Made by a program: the position numbers and the translations under genes. From JBDHTS01 sp039808845 (GTDB lineage: Bacteria > Pseudomonadota > Alphaproteobacteria > Micavibrionales > Micavibrionaceae): a stretch of DNA of 49,095 bases. Shown here one piece after another: positions 33,373-41,164 of this stretch (position 1 is its first letter; each line of letters starts with the position of its first letter). Location of the stretch: the NCBI GenBank assembly GCA_039808845.1, contig JBDHTS010000003.1, forward strand, positions 1 through 49,095. Direction: 5' to 3'. The notes below the pieces were generated by a model that saw only the letters and a list, made by a program, of their open reading frames with translations, did not search any database and was not told the DNA's origin.

Positions 33373-34592
33373 GCCGCTTTTTTCATCCGTGTTTCAAGAT
33401 TGCCGACCACAGCGTCCATAAACCCTTCGGTCGTCAGGTGTTTCTGATCGGGCCCGACCAGCAGGGCAAGATCCTTGGTCATCGCACCGCTCTCGATCGT
33501 CTGCACACAGACCTGTTCCAGGGCCTTGGCAAAGTCAAGGAGCGCGCGGTTACTATCGAACTTGGCCCGGTAATGCAAGCCTTGCGTCCAGGCGAAGATG
33601 GAGGCGACCGGATTGGTGGACGTCTTTTCACCCTTCTGCCACTGGCGGTAATGCCGGGTCACCGTGCCATGGGCCGCTTCGGCCTCCACGCATTTTCCAT
33701 CCGGCGTGAGCAGGACGGAGGTCATGAGACCAAGCGAACCATATCCTTGAGCGACCACGTCCGACTGAACGTCGCCGTCATAGTTTTTGCAGGCCCACAG
33801 AAACCCGCCTTCTGACTTGACGGCGAAGGCCACCATGTCGTCGATCAGCCGGTGTTCGTACCACAGCTTCGCGGCTTCGAACTTCGCCTTGAATTCGGCG
33901 TCATAGATCCGCTGGAAGATGTCCATGAACTTGCCGTCATAGGCTTTCAGAATCGTGTTCTTGGTGGACATATAAACGGGGTAATTCCGCTGCAATCCGT
34001 AATTGAAGCAGGCGCGCGCGAAGCCCTCGATCGATTCGTCCACGTTATACATGCCCATGGCGACGCCGGGCCCTTCGAAGTCGTAGACCTCGAAGTCCTG
34101 TTTCGGGCCGCCGTCCTTCGGCACATAGGTCATGGTCAGCTTGCCCGGACCCGGCACCTTGAAATCCGTCGCCTTGTACTGATCGCCGAAAGCATGGCGG
34201 CCGACGACCATCGGCTGCTTCCAGCCGGGGACGTAGCGCGGCACGTTTTTGCAGATGATCGGTTCCCGGAACACCGTGCCGTTCAGAATGTTGCGGATGG
34301 TGCCGTTGGGCGATTTCCACATTTTCTTCAGATTGAATTCCTTAACCCGCGCCTCGTCCGGCGTGATGGTCGCGCATTTGACGCCCACGCCATGTTGCTT
34401 GATGGCATTGGCGCATTCGACCGTAACCTTGTCATCGGTCGCGTCGCGGTTCTGGATCGAAAGATCGTAATATTTCAGGTCGATATCGAGCCAGGGCAGG
34501 ATCAGCCGCTCCCGGATCATCTGCCAGATGATCCGCGTCATTTCGTCGCCGTCGATTTCGACCACAGGTTTGTCGACCTTGATTTTCGGCAT
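33369..34592 (-). CDS. icd: NADP-dependent isocitrate dehydrogenase
   Basis: This TCA-cycle enzyme oxidises isocitrate to 2-oxoglutarate with production of NADPH. The 407-residue product is of the eukaryote-like, homodimeric type: it starts MPKIKVDKPVVEIDGDEMTR and contains PNGTIRNILNGTVFREPI (substrate site) and AHGTVTRHYRQWQKG (NADP site). Alphaproteobacteria commonly use this type. The frame is open upstream for another 75 codons, but the ATG at the complement of 34590-34592 gives the family-standard start. It is coupled to the L,D-transpeptidase gene. Confidence 0.96.
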   Translation of the reverse strand: MPKIKVDKPVVEIDGDEMTRIIWQMIRERLILPWLDIDLKYYDLSIQNRDATDDKVTVECANAIKQHGVGVKCATITPDEARVKEFNLKKMWKSPNGTIRNILNGTVFREPIICKNVPRYVPGWKQPMVVGRHAFGDQYKATDFKVPGPGKLTMTYVPKDGGPKQDFEVYDFEGPGVAMGMYNVDESIEGFARACFNYGLQRNYPVYMSTKNTILKAYDGKFMDIFQRIYDAEFKAKFEAAKLWYEHRLIDDMVAFAVKSEGGFLWACKNYDGDVQSDVVAQGYGSLGLMTSVLLTPDGKCVEAEAAHGTVTRHYRQWQKGEKTSTNPVASIFAWTQGLHYRAKFDSNRALLDFAKALEQVCVQTIESGAMTKDLALLVGPDQKHLTTEGFMDAVVGNLETRMKKAA

Positions 34593-34680
34593 GTCTGTCT
34601 CAAAAAAAGCTGAGGGAACGTCGCTTCTTTCAGTGTAACGGAGAACGTCATGAAATGAAAGAAGAACGCGCCGGTCCGCT

Positions 34681-35052
34681 TCAGTTCCAGCTGGCCGCCG
34701 CCAGGGTTTGCATTTCGTGTTCGAGACGTTCGAAAACGCGGGCGAACAGGCCGCTTTTTTCGATGCGGCCCCGGCCTTCCGCCCAAAGTTCGTACAGGTT
34801 GGTCCGGGGACCGGCATGGCGCACGATGAAGGTCAGCGCCGCCGGGCTGTGGGCCGTGCGAAAATAGGAAAACAGGCAGATTCCTTCATCCATATCAACA
34901 TCGACAGCCATGTCGGAAACGATTTTCGCGGAACAGGCGCGGCTGTAAAGCCCGGCCAGCCGTCTGAATTCACTGTTGCGGAATCCGGAGGCCCGGGCGG
35001 GCTGAAACGGCAGGTCGTTTTCAATGACGGCAAAGACCATAAACTTAATCAT
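34681..35052 (-). CDS. Hypothetical protein, about 123 residues
   Basis: The frame is intact and protein-like (mixed alpha/beta with hydrophobic strands MIKFMVFAVI and AALTFIVRHA), with no signal peptide or membrane segment. The family is not recognised. The plus-strand frame over the same DNA is a poorer candidate because it is rich in unlikely His/Pro/Gly runs. It lies upstream of icd on the same strand after an 88-base gap that contains no clear terminator. Confidence 0.55.
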   Translation of the reverse strand: MIKFMVFAVIENDLPFQPARASGFRNSEFRRLAGLYSRACSAKIVSDMAVDVDMDEGICLFSYFRTAHSPAALTFIVRHAGPRTNLYELWAEGRGRIEKSGLFARVFERLEHEMQTLAAASWN

Positions 35053-35188
35053 ATCATGATTTTATCTATCCTGCACCGATAAAGATCCGGTTTGGCCGCA
35101 GGTTAAATAGGGAAAACCGGAAGGAAGACTCGATTCCGCCGCAATTTTGGTTATGATAACCGCCAGACTTGACCAGAAGGCTTTCATC

Positions 35189-35887
35189 ATGACCGGCGAC
35201 CTGATCCAGGATATCGACAATGCCATACGGCAGGAGCGCACGGAGCGCCTGTGGCGCGAATACGGGCCCTATATCATCGGCGGAGCCGTTCTGGCGGTGA
35301 TCATCACCGGCGGCCTGTCGGGCTGGCAGGCATGGAAGGCGAAACAAGCGCAACGTGATACCGCCCAGGTCATGATGGCGATGGAAGCGAAGGACGCCCC
35401 GGCCAAGGCTGCCGCGCTGGATAAGGCCGTGCCGGACCTTCACCCCGGCCCCCGCGCGGTTGCGTCGTTCACGGCGGCTGGGCTGCTGATCAGCCAGGGA
35501 AAGAACGAGGATGCGCTCAAGCATTATGAGGCGGCGGCGAAAGACGCCTCGCTGCCTGCCGTTTACCGCGATCTGGCAACGTGGCTGGCTGTCAGGCTGG
35601 ATTGGTCTCTGCACAAGGCGAACGCTCAGAATTTGCTAAGCCGCCTTGGGCCGCTTATCCAGGATAACAACAATCCCTGGACGCTTCATGCGCGCCTGGA
35701 AGCGGCGCAGATTGCCGCGCACGGCCTGAAGGATCTAGGCATGGCGCGGGATTATCTGGCACCCGTTCTGAAAGCAGAAAAAACACCGCCTTCGCTGAAA
35801 CAGCGCGCCCAGGCGCTGGACCATGTCTATCAATTGCAGCAGGGAAATACTGTCGCACAACCCGCTAAAGAGGAGCAGGCCGGATGA
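35189..35887 (+). CDS. YfgM-like membrane-anchored TPR protein
   Basis: The 232-residue protein belongs to the YfgM/TPR_21-type family of inner-membrane proteins encoded before bamB in many proteobacteria. It has one N-terminal membrane helix (about 25-49, YIIGGAVLAVIITGGLSGW) and then a periplasmic TPR region. The ATG at 35189 is preceded by AGAAGG; a longer frame from 35147 was rejected because it lacks a site. Its stop overlaps the bamB ATG by four bases, so translation is coupled. A role as periplasmic chaperone partner of the Sec/BAM route is inferred from context. Confidence 0.85.
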   Translation: MTGDLIQDIDNAIRQERTERLWREYGPYIIGGAVLAVIITGGLSGWQAWKAKQAQRDTAQVMMAMEAKDAPAKAAALDKAVPDLHPGPRAVASFTAAGLLISQGKNEDALKHYEAAAKDASLPAVYRDLATWLAVRLDWSLHKANAQNLLSRLGPLIQDNNNPWTLHARLEAAQIAAHGLKDLGMARDYLAPVLKAEKTPPSLKQRAQALDHVYQLQQGNTVAQPAKEEQAG

Positions 35888-37218
35888 AAAAACGTATCGC
35901 CCTTCCCCTGATATGCTGCACCCTTTTGACCGCCTGTTCCAGCGTGGACGGCTGGTTCGGCAAGGATGAGAAAAAGCCATTGCCAGGCCAGCGCGTTTCG
36001 GTTCTGCAGATGCAGCAACAGCTGGAGCCAGACGAGCCGCCCGCCGATGCCGCCGCCCTGGCTGTTCCGGCGCCGTGGGCGAACGAGTTCTGGCCCCAGG
36101 CCGGAGGCTATCCCAACCATGCCATGCAGAATCTGGCCTTCAATCCCGGCGCGCCGAAACTGGTCTGGAGCGCCGATATCGGCGAAGGCGCGACCAGGCG
36201 CCTGCCCCTGACAGCGGCGCCGATCGTCGCCGACGGCAAGGTCTTTGCCATTGATCGCGAACAGCGTCTGGCCGCCCTCGACATGAAGAGCGGCAAGGAA
36301 ATCTGGCATGCGAATGTCCGCAAGAAAGACGAGAAGGACGAGGTGATTGGCGGCGGCGTTTCCTATTCGCGCGGCGTGCTGTACGTGACCAACGGTTATA
36401 ACGAGGTGCGCGCCATGCGCGCGCAGGACGGAAAGCAGATCTGGAAGGCCTCTCTGCCCGCCCCGTCCCGCGCCGCGCCGACCGTGATGGAAAGCCGTGT
36501 CTTCGTGACGACGCTCGATAACCGTCTGATCGCGCTGGATGCCGAAAAGGGCGCGTTCCTGTGGGATTATGCCGGCATCGCCGAGACGGCGGGGCTGGTC
36601 GGCGCGGCAAGTCCGGCGGCGGCGAGCGGCATCGTCGTGCCCGCATTTTCCTCCGGCGAACTTTACGCGCTTCTGGTGGAAAACGGCTCCGTTTCCTGGA
36701 GCGAAAATCTGACCGGCCAGCGTTTTGCGGGCGGACTTTCCACCATTTCCGATATCAAGGGCCTGCCCGTTATCGACCGCGATCTTGTCATCGCGGTCAG
36801 TTTCGGCGGGCGTATGGTAGCGGTCGACCAGCGCACGGGCCAGCGGGTCTGGCAGAAGGATATCAGCAGCGCGGAGACGCCGTGGGTTGCTGGCGGGAAG
36901 ATCTTCGTCCTGACTCTGAACAACGAAGTGCTGGCCCTGGCGCGGGACAGCGGAGCCATTTTATGGATCGCGCCTCTGCAGCGTTTCGAGGATCCGGACA
37001 ATTCCCGCTCCAGCCCGGTCACCTGGACCGGACCCGTGATGGCGGGCACGCGGCTGATCCTCGCCTCCAGCACCGGACGGGTGGCCGAAATTTCATCCGA
37101 TAACGGCAAGATCATCAGACAATGGGATTCCGGTTATGACGTTTCCCTGCCCCCCGCCATTGCCAGCGGCATGCTGTTCATGCTAGCGGATGACGGAACG
37201 CTGCTGGCGTATCAGTAG
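35884..37218 (+). CDS. bamB: Outer-membrane assembly lipoprotein BamB
   Basis: BamB is the beta-propeller lipoprotein of the BAM complex that inserts outer-membrane beta-barrels. The 444-residue product has a lipoprotein signal with lipobox LTAC (Cys18) and PQQ-like propeller repeats (for example VFAIDREQRLAALDMKSGKE and VLYVTNGYNEVRAMRAQDGK). It is coupled to the TPR gene upstream and is followed by a palindromic repeat that leads into der, an order typical of alphaproteobacteria. Confidence 0.93.
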   Translation: MKKRIALPLICCTLLTACSSVDGWFGKDEKKPLPGQRVSVLQMQQQLEPDEPPADAAALAVPAPWANEFWPQAGGYPNHAMQNLAFNPGAPKLVWSADIGEGATRRLPLTAAPIVADGKVFAIDREQRLAALDMKSGKEIWHANVRKKDEKDEVIGGGVSYSRGVLYVTNGYNEVRAMRAQDGKQIWKASLPAPSRAAPTVMESRVFVTTLDNRLIALDAEKGAFLWDYAGIAETAGLVGAASPAAASGIVVPAFSSGELYALLVENGSVSWSENLTGQRFAGGLSTISDIKGLPVIDRDLVIAVSFGGRMVAVDQRTGQRVWQKDISSAETPWVAGGKIFVLTLNNEVLALARDSGAILWIAPLQRFEDPDNSRSSPVTWTGPVMAGTRLILASSTGRVAEISSDNGKIIRQWDSGYDVSLPPAIASGMLFMLADDGTLLAYQ

Positions 37219-37300
37219 AGAGTCGTGAGTCGTGAGTCGTGAGTAAAAATAAAGTACCAACCTCTTCCTCACGACTTGCGACTCGCGACTCGCGACTGAC
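37219..37300 (+). repeat. Palindromic repeat element, copy B (bamB-der junction)
   Basis: This second copy of the element at 3630-3722 begins with three GTCGTGAGT-type units, has the core AAAGTACCA (37251-37259) and ends with the inverted arm GCGACTCGCGACTCGCGACTGAC. The core and the terminal CGACTGAC are shared, and both copies have the same orientation with respect to the flanking genes. The arms diverge slightly (CGAGT versus CGTGAGT). It overlaps the 5' part of the der frame. Confidence 0.85.
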
Positions 37301-38711
37301 CCTCGCCATCGTTGGCCGCCCAAATGTGGGAAAATCCACGCTGTTCAACCGCCTCGCCGGGAAGAAGATGGCGATCGTTAACGATACGCCGGGCGTGACG
37401 CGCGACTGGCGGGAGGCGGAGGCGCATCTTCTGGGCCAGGATTTCCGCGTGATCGACACGGCGGGGCTGGAGGAATCGTTCGATGATTCCATTCGCGGCC
37501 GCATGCGGCGGAAGACGGAAGACGCTCTGGGGGAAGCGGATGTCGTGCTGTTCCTGGTCGACGGACGCGCGGGCATCACGCCGCTGGACCGGCATTTCGC
37601 GGACTGGCTGCGCAGGCAGGGCAAGCCGGTCATACTGGGCGTGAATAAATGCGAGGGCGAGCGCGCATCGATGGCGGGCGTTGCCGAAGCCTGGGGCCTC
37701 GGCCTCGGCGATCCGATCCCGATGTCCGCCGAGCATAATGAAGGGCTGGGCGATTTGTTCGACGCGCTGAAACCCTATTTCCCCGAAGAGACGGAAAGCG
37801 AAGCCGAGGAGGATGACGCCTCTATCGACGAGCAGGGCCTCGATGCGCTGGAAGGCATGGAGGATTACGATTTCACCGGCGGGCAGGACGACAAGGCCGA
37901 AGAAAAACCGGTCAAGCTCGCCATCGTCGGGCGGCCCAATGTCGGCAAGTCCACGCTGATGAACACCATTCTGGGGCATGAGCGCGTGATGACGGGACCG
38001 GAGGCGGGCATCACGCGCGACGCCATCGCCGTGCAGTGGGAATACAAGGGGCGCAAAATTCGTCTGGTCGACACGGCGGGGATGCGCAAGAAGGGCAAGA
38101 TCTATGACGCCATCGAGAAAATGGCGGTGGACGATACGTTGCGCGCGATCCGCCTGGCGCAGGTGGTCGTGCTGGTGCTCGACGCGGAAACGATGCTGGA
38201 AAAACAGGATCTGCTGATTGCCGAGCATATCCTCGACGAAGGCCGCGCCCTGATCATCGCCGTCAACAAATGGGACCTGCCCGAAGACCGCGCCATGGCG
38301 CTGAAAAAACTGGAGGACCGGATGGAGGCGTCATTGGCCCAGATCCGGGGCGTGCCGGTGATCACGCTGTCGGCCCTGCGCGGCGCCAACATCCCCAAGC
38401 TGATGGACGCGGTGCTGAATATTTTCACCGTCTGGAACAGCCGGGTGAAGACGGGCCGGCTGAACCGCTGGCTCGCCGGGATGGAAAGCCAGCACCCGGC
38501 CCCGCTGTCGAACGGCCGCCCCAACCGCCTGCGCTATATCACGCAGGTCAAGACGCGGCCTCCCACCTTCGCCGTCTGGGTCTCTAAGCCGAAAGACCTG
38601 CCTGAAACCTACAAGCGCTACCTGATCAACGGTCTGCGCGAAGTTTGCGATTTGCAAGGCATCCCTGTGCGCCTGCTGGTGCGGACAAGCAAAAATCCGT
38701 ATACGGATTGA
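37239..38711 (+). CDS. der: Ribosome-assembly GTPase Der (EngA)
   Basis: Der has two tandem GTPase domains and a KH-like C-terminal domain and is needed for 50S ribosome maturation. The first G1 motif GRPNVGKSTLF is near residue 26 and the second GRPNVGKSTLM near 230; DTAG and NKxD motifs are intact in both. The GTG at 37239 lies inside the palindromic repeat, so the first 19 residues (SKNKVPTSSSRLATRDSRL) are encoded by the element. The standard Der N terminus would begin about one codon before TLAIVGRPNV, where only a CTG (37296) is available. The true start is unsettled. Confidence 0.92.
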   Translation: MSKNKVPTSSSRLATRDSRLTLAIVGRPNVGKSTLFNRLAGKKMAIVNDTPGVTRDWREAEAHLLGQDFRVIDTAGLEESFDDSIRGRMRRKTEDALGEADVVLFLVDGRAGITPLDRHFADWLRRQGKPVILGVNKCEGERASMAGVAEAWGLGLGDPIPMSAEHNEGLGDLFDALKPYFPEETESEAEEDDASIDEQGLDALEGMEDYDFTGGQDDKAEEKPVKLAIVGRPNVGKSTLMNTILGHERVMTGPEAGITRDAIAVQWEYKGRKIRLVDTAGMRKKGKIYDAIEKMAVDDTLRAIRLAQVVVLVLDAETMLEKQDLLIAEHILDEGRALIIAVNKWDLPEDRAMALKKLEDRMEASLAQIRGVPVITLSALRGANIPKLMDAVLNIFTVWNSRVKTGRLNRWLAGMESQHPAPLSNGRPNRLRYITQVKTRPPTFAVWVSKPKDLPETYKRYLINGLREVCDLQGIPVRLLVRTSKNPYTD

Positions 38712-38784
38712 TGTGACTTCAACTTGTTGCGCTCCCTAATACTATCCATCGTTACATGTCGAGGTCGCAGAACAGGATTAGCGA

Positions 38785-39366
38785 TCAAAGCGCGGCACCA
38801 GCTTTTTTGAGAGCCTGTTCGACCTCCGCCTTTACGCTGCTGTCCCGGTCGCTTTGCATGCTGCTAAGACTTTTACAGGCGCGCATGCGCACGGATCCGT
38901 TATCCGTTTTTCTGCCAATGTCACCGAGGCCGTGAGCCACACAAGACCGCACCTTAGCCGATGAACTGCTTTTGAATCCTTCCAGCAACGCGATTCCCTC
39001 CAATGTGGCGATTCGCTCCCCGACCAATTCCGAAATGGTAAATGGCACCATCCAGTCCTCGAACCGGTCGAAGACACGTCCCAATGCGCGGGTCAGTTTC
39101 TCTTGGCCCCGGGCATTGATTTTGGGCCATTCGGTCATAACAACATTCATCAGGCGCCATGCGCCTTCTGTCTGCCGCAACTCTGGCGCTTCTATAAGGC
39201 GGGCAACCTCGCCGGGCAGATCATCCGGCCACTTGTCCAGCATCAGCAGCCCGCTTTCAAAATCATAAACAGCGTCCGCGAATTCCTTCTCGCCACATCG
39301 CGGCGTCGCACGGATGCGGTCATGGATCGATTGAATGGCATCGGGCCAGTCTACAGGACCATTCAT
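38785..39366 (-). CDS. HEAT-repeat-like protein of unknown function
   Basis: The 193-residue, all-helical protein has HEAT-like repeats in its C-terminal half (AKVRSCVAHGLGDIGRKTDN, then VRMRACKSLSSMQSDRDSSV). No signal peptide is seen. It and the two upstream minus-strand genes are less GC-rich than the flanking housekeeping genes, which suggests acquisition. Its placement in a run of small genes downstream of an SDR gene resembles orphan immunity-gene arrays of polymorphic-toxin systems, but no toxin is present. Family not recognised. Confidence 0.6.
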   Translation of the reverse strand: MNGPVDWPDAIQSIHDRIRATPRCGEKEFADAVYDFESGLLMLDKWPDDLPGEVARLIEAPELRQTEGAWRLMNVVMTEWPKINARGQEKLTRALGRVFDRFEDWMVPFTISELVGERIATLEGIALLEGFKSSSSAKVRSCVAHGLGDIGRKTDNGSVRMRACKSLSSMQSDRDSSVKAEVEQALKKAGAAL

Positions 39367-39465
39367 TAATAACTCTTGTTTTGCAATATTATCTTCAAGT
39401 CCAAGGACAGAACAAATTACCGTGCATTATCGCCGTTACGGATGGTCGCACGGTATCTTGAGCTA

Positions 39466-39762
39466 TTAATCATGGGCAACATGCAACACGCTACCGGTAC
39501 CAATAATTTTTCCTTCCCAAAAAGAGACGCTCTTTCCTATTGAAAGTTTACGCAAGGCATTTTCTGCATAGAGAAAACGTACCGGAAGCTCATATGTTTC
39601 GCCTAGGGTAATAAGGCTGTCTGGAACTGAAATCCGGCAGTCAAAAGCGTCCTCATCGACATACAAAACACATTTATACACATCTCCGGCAATATTATTC
39701 TGTCTACCTCCTTCACTGGTAGGGGCAAATCTGGCCATGATTATTGCATCTGCATCAGTCAT
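39466..39762 (-). CDS. EF-Tu C-terminal-domain-like small protein
   Basis: The 98-residue protein starts at the ATG complementary to 39760-39762 (an upstream TTG and an inner ATG are alternatives). It resembles stand-alone copies of the EF-Tu beta-barrel domain III: MARFAPTSEGGR, LGETYELPVRFL and SIGKSVSFWEGKIIGTGSV carry the pattern of hydrophobic strands and the EGGR and G-rich signature. Such short proteins occur as orphan immunity or accessory proteins; there is no GTP-binding domain, so no elongation role is likely. Confidence 0.6.
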   Translation of the reverse strand: MTDADAIIMARFAPTSEGGRQNNIAGDVYKCVLYVDEDAFDCRISVPDSLITLGETYELPVRFLYAENALRKLSIGKSVSFWEGKIIGTGSVLHVAHD

Positions 39763-39799
39763 ATTTCCCAAAGCTCTGGATTATCACAGCCTCTCCCGG

Positions 39800-40003
39800 T
39801 TACTCGCAGCGCGATAGCGCCTCCCGCTCTGCGTCTTCAGCGGACGCGAAAATTCCGTGTGAACGTCGTCCACCCTGTGGGCGCCAAATATTTTCCGTTT
39901 TATCGAATACGAACAACTCAAATCCATAGGTTCCGGCATCGCGCAGATAGATCAAAATCTTCCGCTGGCCTTCTTCGCCTATGATCTCTTTAACATTTTT
40001 CAT
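39800..40003 (-). CDS. Small hypothetical protein, 67 residues
   Basis: This short mixed alpha/beta protein (ILIYLRDAGTYGFELFVFDK) has no membrane segment. It lies 7 bases after the stop of the short-chain dehydrogenase gene and 37 bases before the EF-Tu-like gene, all on the minus strand, which supports a transcription unit. The family is not recognised. It has a poor ribosome-binding site, so the call rests on frame, spacing and codon pattern. Confidence 0.5.
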   Translation of the reverse strand: MKNVKEIIGEEGQRKILIYLRDAGTYGFELFVFDKTENIWRPQGGRRSHGIFASAEDAEREALSRCE

Positions 40004-40010
40004 ACTTTTT

Positions 40011-40739
40011 CTATTGTCGTTTGCATGCTGCTAAACTTGCTTTGACAATTTCTCCGTGTCTGCGGTTCTCGGGGGCCACCAGTTCCAAGAAAATCGAAAC
40101 GATCTCTTCCGGCGCGGGCAACGTTTCCGGCTTCTCCCCCGGAAACGCCTCCGCCCGCATGGCGGTGCGGACGCCGCCGGGGTTGACCAGGTTGACGCGC
40201 AAATTCGTCTTTTCGGTTTCCGCCGCCCATGTGCGGGCCAGCGCTTCCAGCGCCGCCTTGCTGACGCCGTAGGCGCCCCAATAGGCGCGGCCTTCCGCGG
40301 CGCTGCTCGTCACCAGGATCGCGCGGCCCGCGTCGGAGGCGCGCAGCAGGGGATCGAGCGTGCGGATCAGGCGGAAATTGGCGGTCAGGTTGACGGCCAG
40401 GACCTTGTCCCATTCCCCCGCCTTCTGGTGCGCGACGGGGGTCAGCGTCCCCAGCATCCCGGCATTGCCGACGAAAATGTCGAGCCGCCCGAATTTCTGC
40501 ATCAGCAAAGGCCCAAGATTGTCCAGCGGGTCCGGATCGCGCAGGTCCACGGGCATCAGCGTGGCCGAACCGCCCGTCTGGCGGATCTCGTCGTCCAGCG
40601 TCTCCAGCGCCCCCACGGTCCGGGCCAGCAGCACGACATGCGCGCCCGCCCTGGCATAGGCCTTCGCCACGGCGGCCCCGATGCCGCGCGACGCGCCGGT
40701 GATCAGGGCCACCCGGCCCGACAGATCGATTGAAGTCAT
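40011..40739 (-). CDS. Short-chain dehydrogenase/reductase
   Basis: This 242-residue classical SDR has the cofactor motif TGASRGIGAAVA, the NAG motif GNAGMLG, the catalytic YGVSK (Tyr-x-x-x-Lys) and a Ser in LVTSSAAEG. A perfect AAGGAG lies eight bases before the chosen ATG (complement of 40737-40739). The substrate cannot be told. It is the first gene of a unit with three small downstream genes and is divergent from guaB across a repeat-filled gap. Confidence 0.9.
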   Translation of the reverse strand: MTSIDLSGRVALITGASRGIGAAVAKAYARAGAHVVLLARTVGALETLDDEIRQTGGSATLMPVDLRDPDPLDNLGPLLMQKFGRLDIFVGNAGMLGTLTPVAHQKAGEWDKVLAVNLTANFRLIRTLDPLLRASDAGRAILVTSSAAEGRAYWGAYGVSKAALEALARTWAAETEKTNLRVNLVNPGGVRTAMRAEAFPGEKPETLPAPEEIVSIFLELVAPENRRHGEIVKASLAACKRQ

Positions 40740-40871
40740 GGAATTCTCCTTGTCCGCGTTTATAGCCAAACCTGTCCGGCAAGCCCACCCCCAAATTGTC
40801 CTCTACCTCTGTCTTCCGCAGGGCAGTCACGTATAACGGTTGTTATCATAGAAGCGCCGCAGGCTTTTTTT

Positions 40872-40936
40872 AAACACGGCGACCACGGCGGTCACGGCGA
40901 TAATGAGCGCTCACTATCGCCGTGACCACCGTGTTT
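40872..40936. repeat. Imperfect palindrome 1 in the SDR-guaB gap
   Basis: AAACACGG plus GGTCACGGCGATA (interrupted by a 9-base insertion) is complementary to TATCGCCGTGACCACCGTGTTT at 40915-40936. The centre TGAGCGCTCA is itself a perfect palindrome. The structure would form a strong hairpin in either transcript. Confidence 0.75.
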
Positions 40937-40949
40937 CATTTTTAAATTT

Positions 40950-41017
40950 TTAACCGCGAAGGCGTGAAGATCATGAACTATACGTTCATCTTCGCTTCTT
41001 CGCGCCTTCGCGGTTAA
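40950..41017. repeat. Imperfect palindrome 2 in the SDR-guaB gap
   Basis: The left arm TTAACCGCGAAGGCGTGAAG and the right arm CTTCGCGCCTTCGCGGTTAA pair almost fully, and GATGAAC/GTTCATC extends the stem. TTAACCGCGAAGGCGYGAAG is a pattern that recurs in intergenic regions of many bacterial genomes (recalled, not checked here). It follows palindrome 1 after 13 AT-rich bases. Confidence 0.75.
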
Positions 41018-41042
41018 TTTTTATAATGAAAAAGGTTGTTTT

Positions 41043-41060
41043 AGGCAGGCTATCCTGCCT
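41043..41060. terminator. Short perfect hairpin upstream of guaB
   Basis: AGGCAGG-CTAT-CCTGCCT is a 7-bp stem with a 4-base loop. No U-run follows, so it may be an attenuator or a remnant and not a terminator. It overlaps nothing coding. The rest of the 425-base gap between the dehydrogenase and guaB holds only the two palindromes and the guaB promoter candidate. Confidence 0.35.
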
Positions 41061-41064
41061 GCCC

Positions 41065-41093
41065 TTGGGGAGGAAAGATTGAGCATGTACAAT
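41065..41093 (+). promoter_or_regulatory. Candidate guaB promoter
   Basis: TTGGGG (41065-41070) and TACAAT (41088-41093) with 17 bases between, 71 bases before the guaB ATG. Box quality is moderate. Confidence 0.4.
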
Positions 41094-41164
41094 TTTCTGG
41101 ATTCCGGAAGGGTTATTCTCTATCAATAAGCGTCAAATTCTTCCATGCCGCCCGGAGATTTGAC

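Noticed and set aside
37219..37300. Repeated GTCGTGAGT units as a possible CRISPR
   Set aside because: The units are back-to-back and part of an inverted repeat; there are no spacers of constant length and no cas gene in the window.
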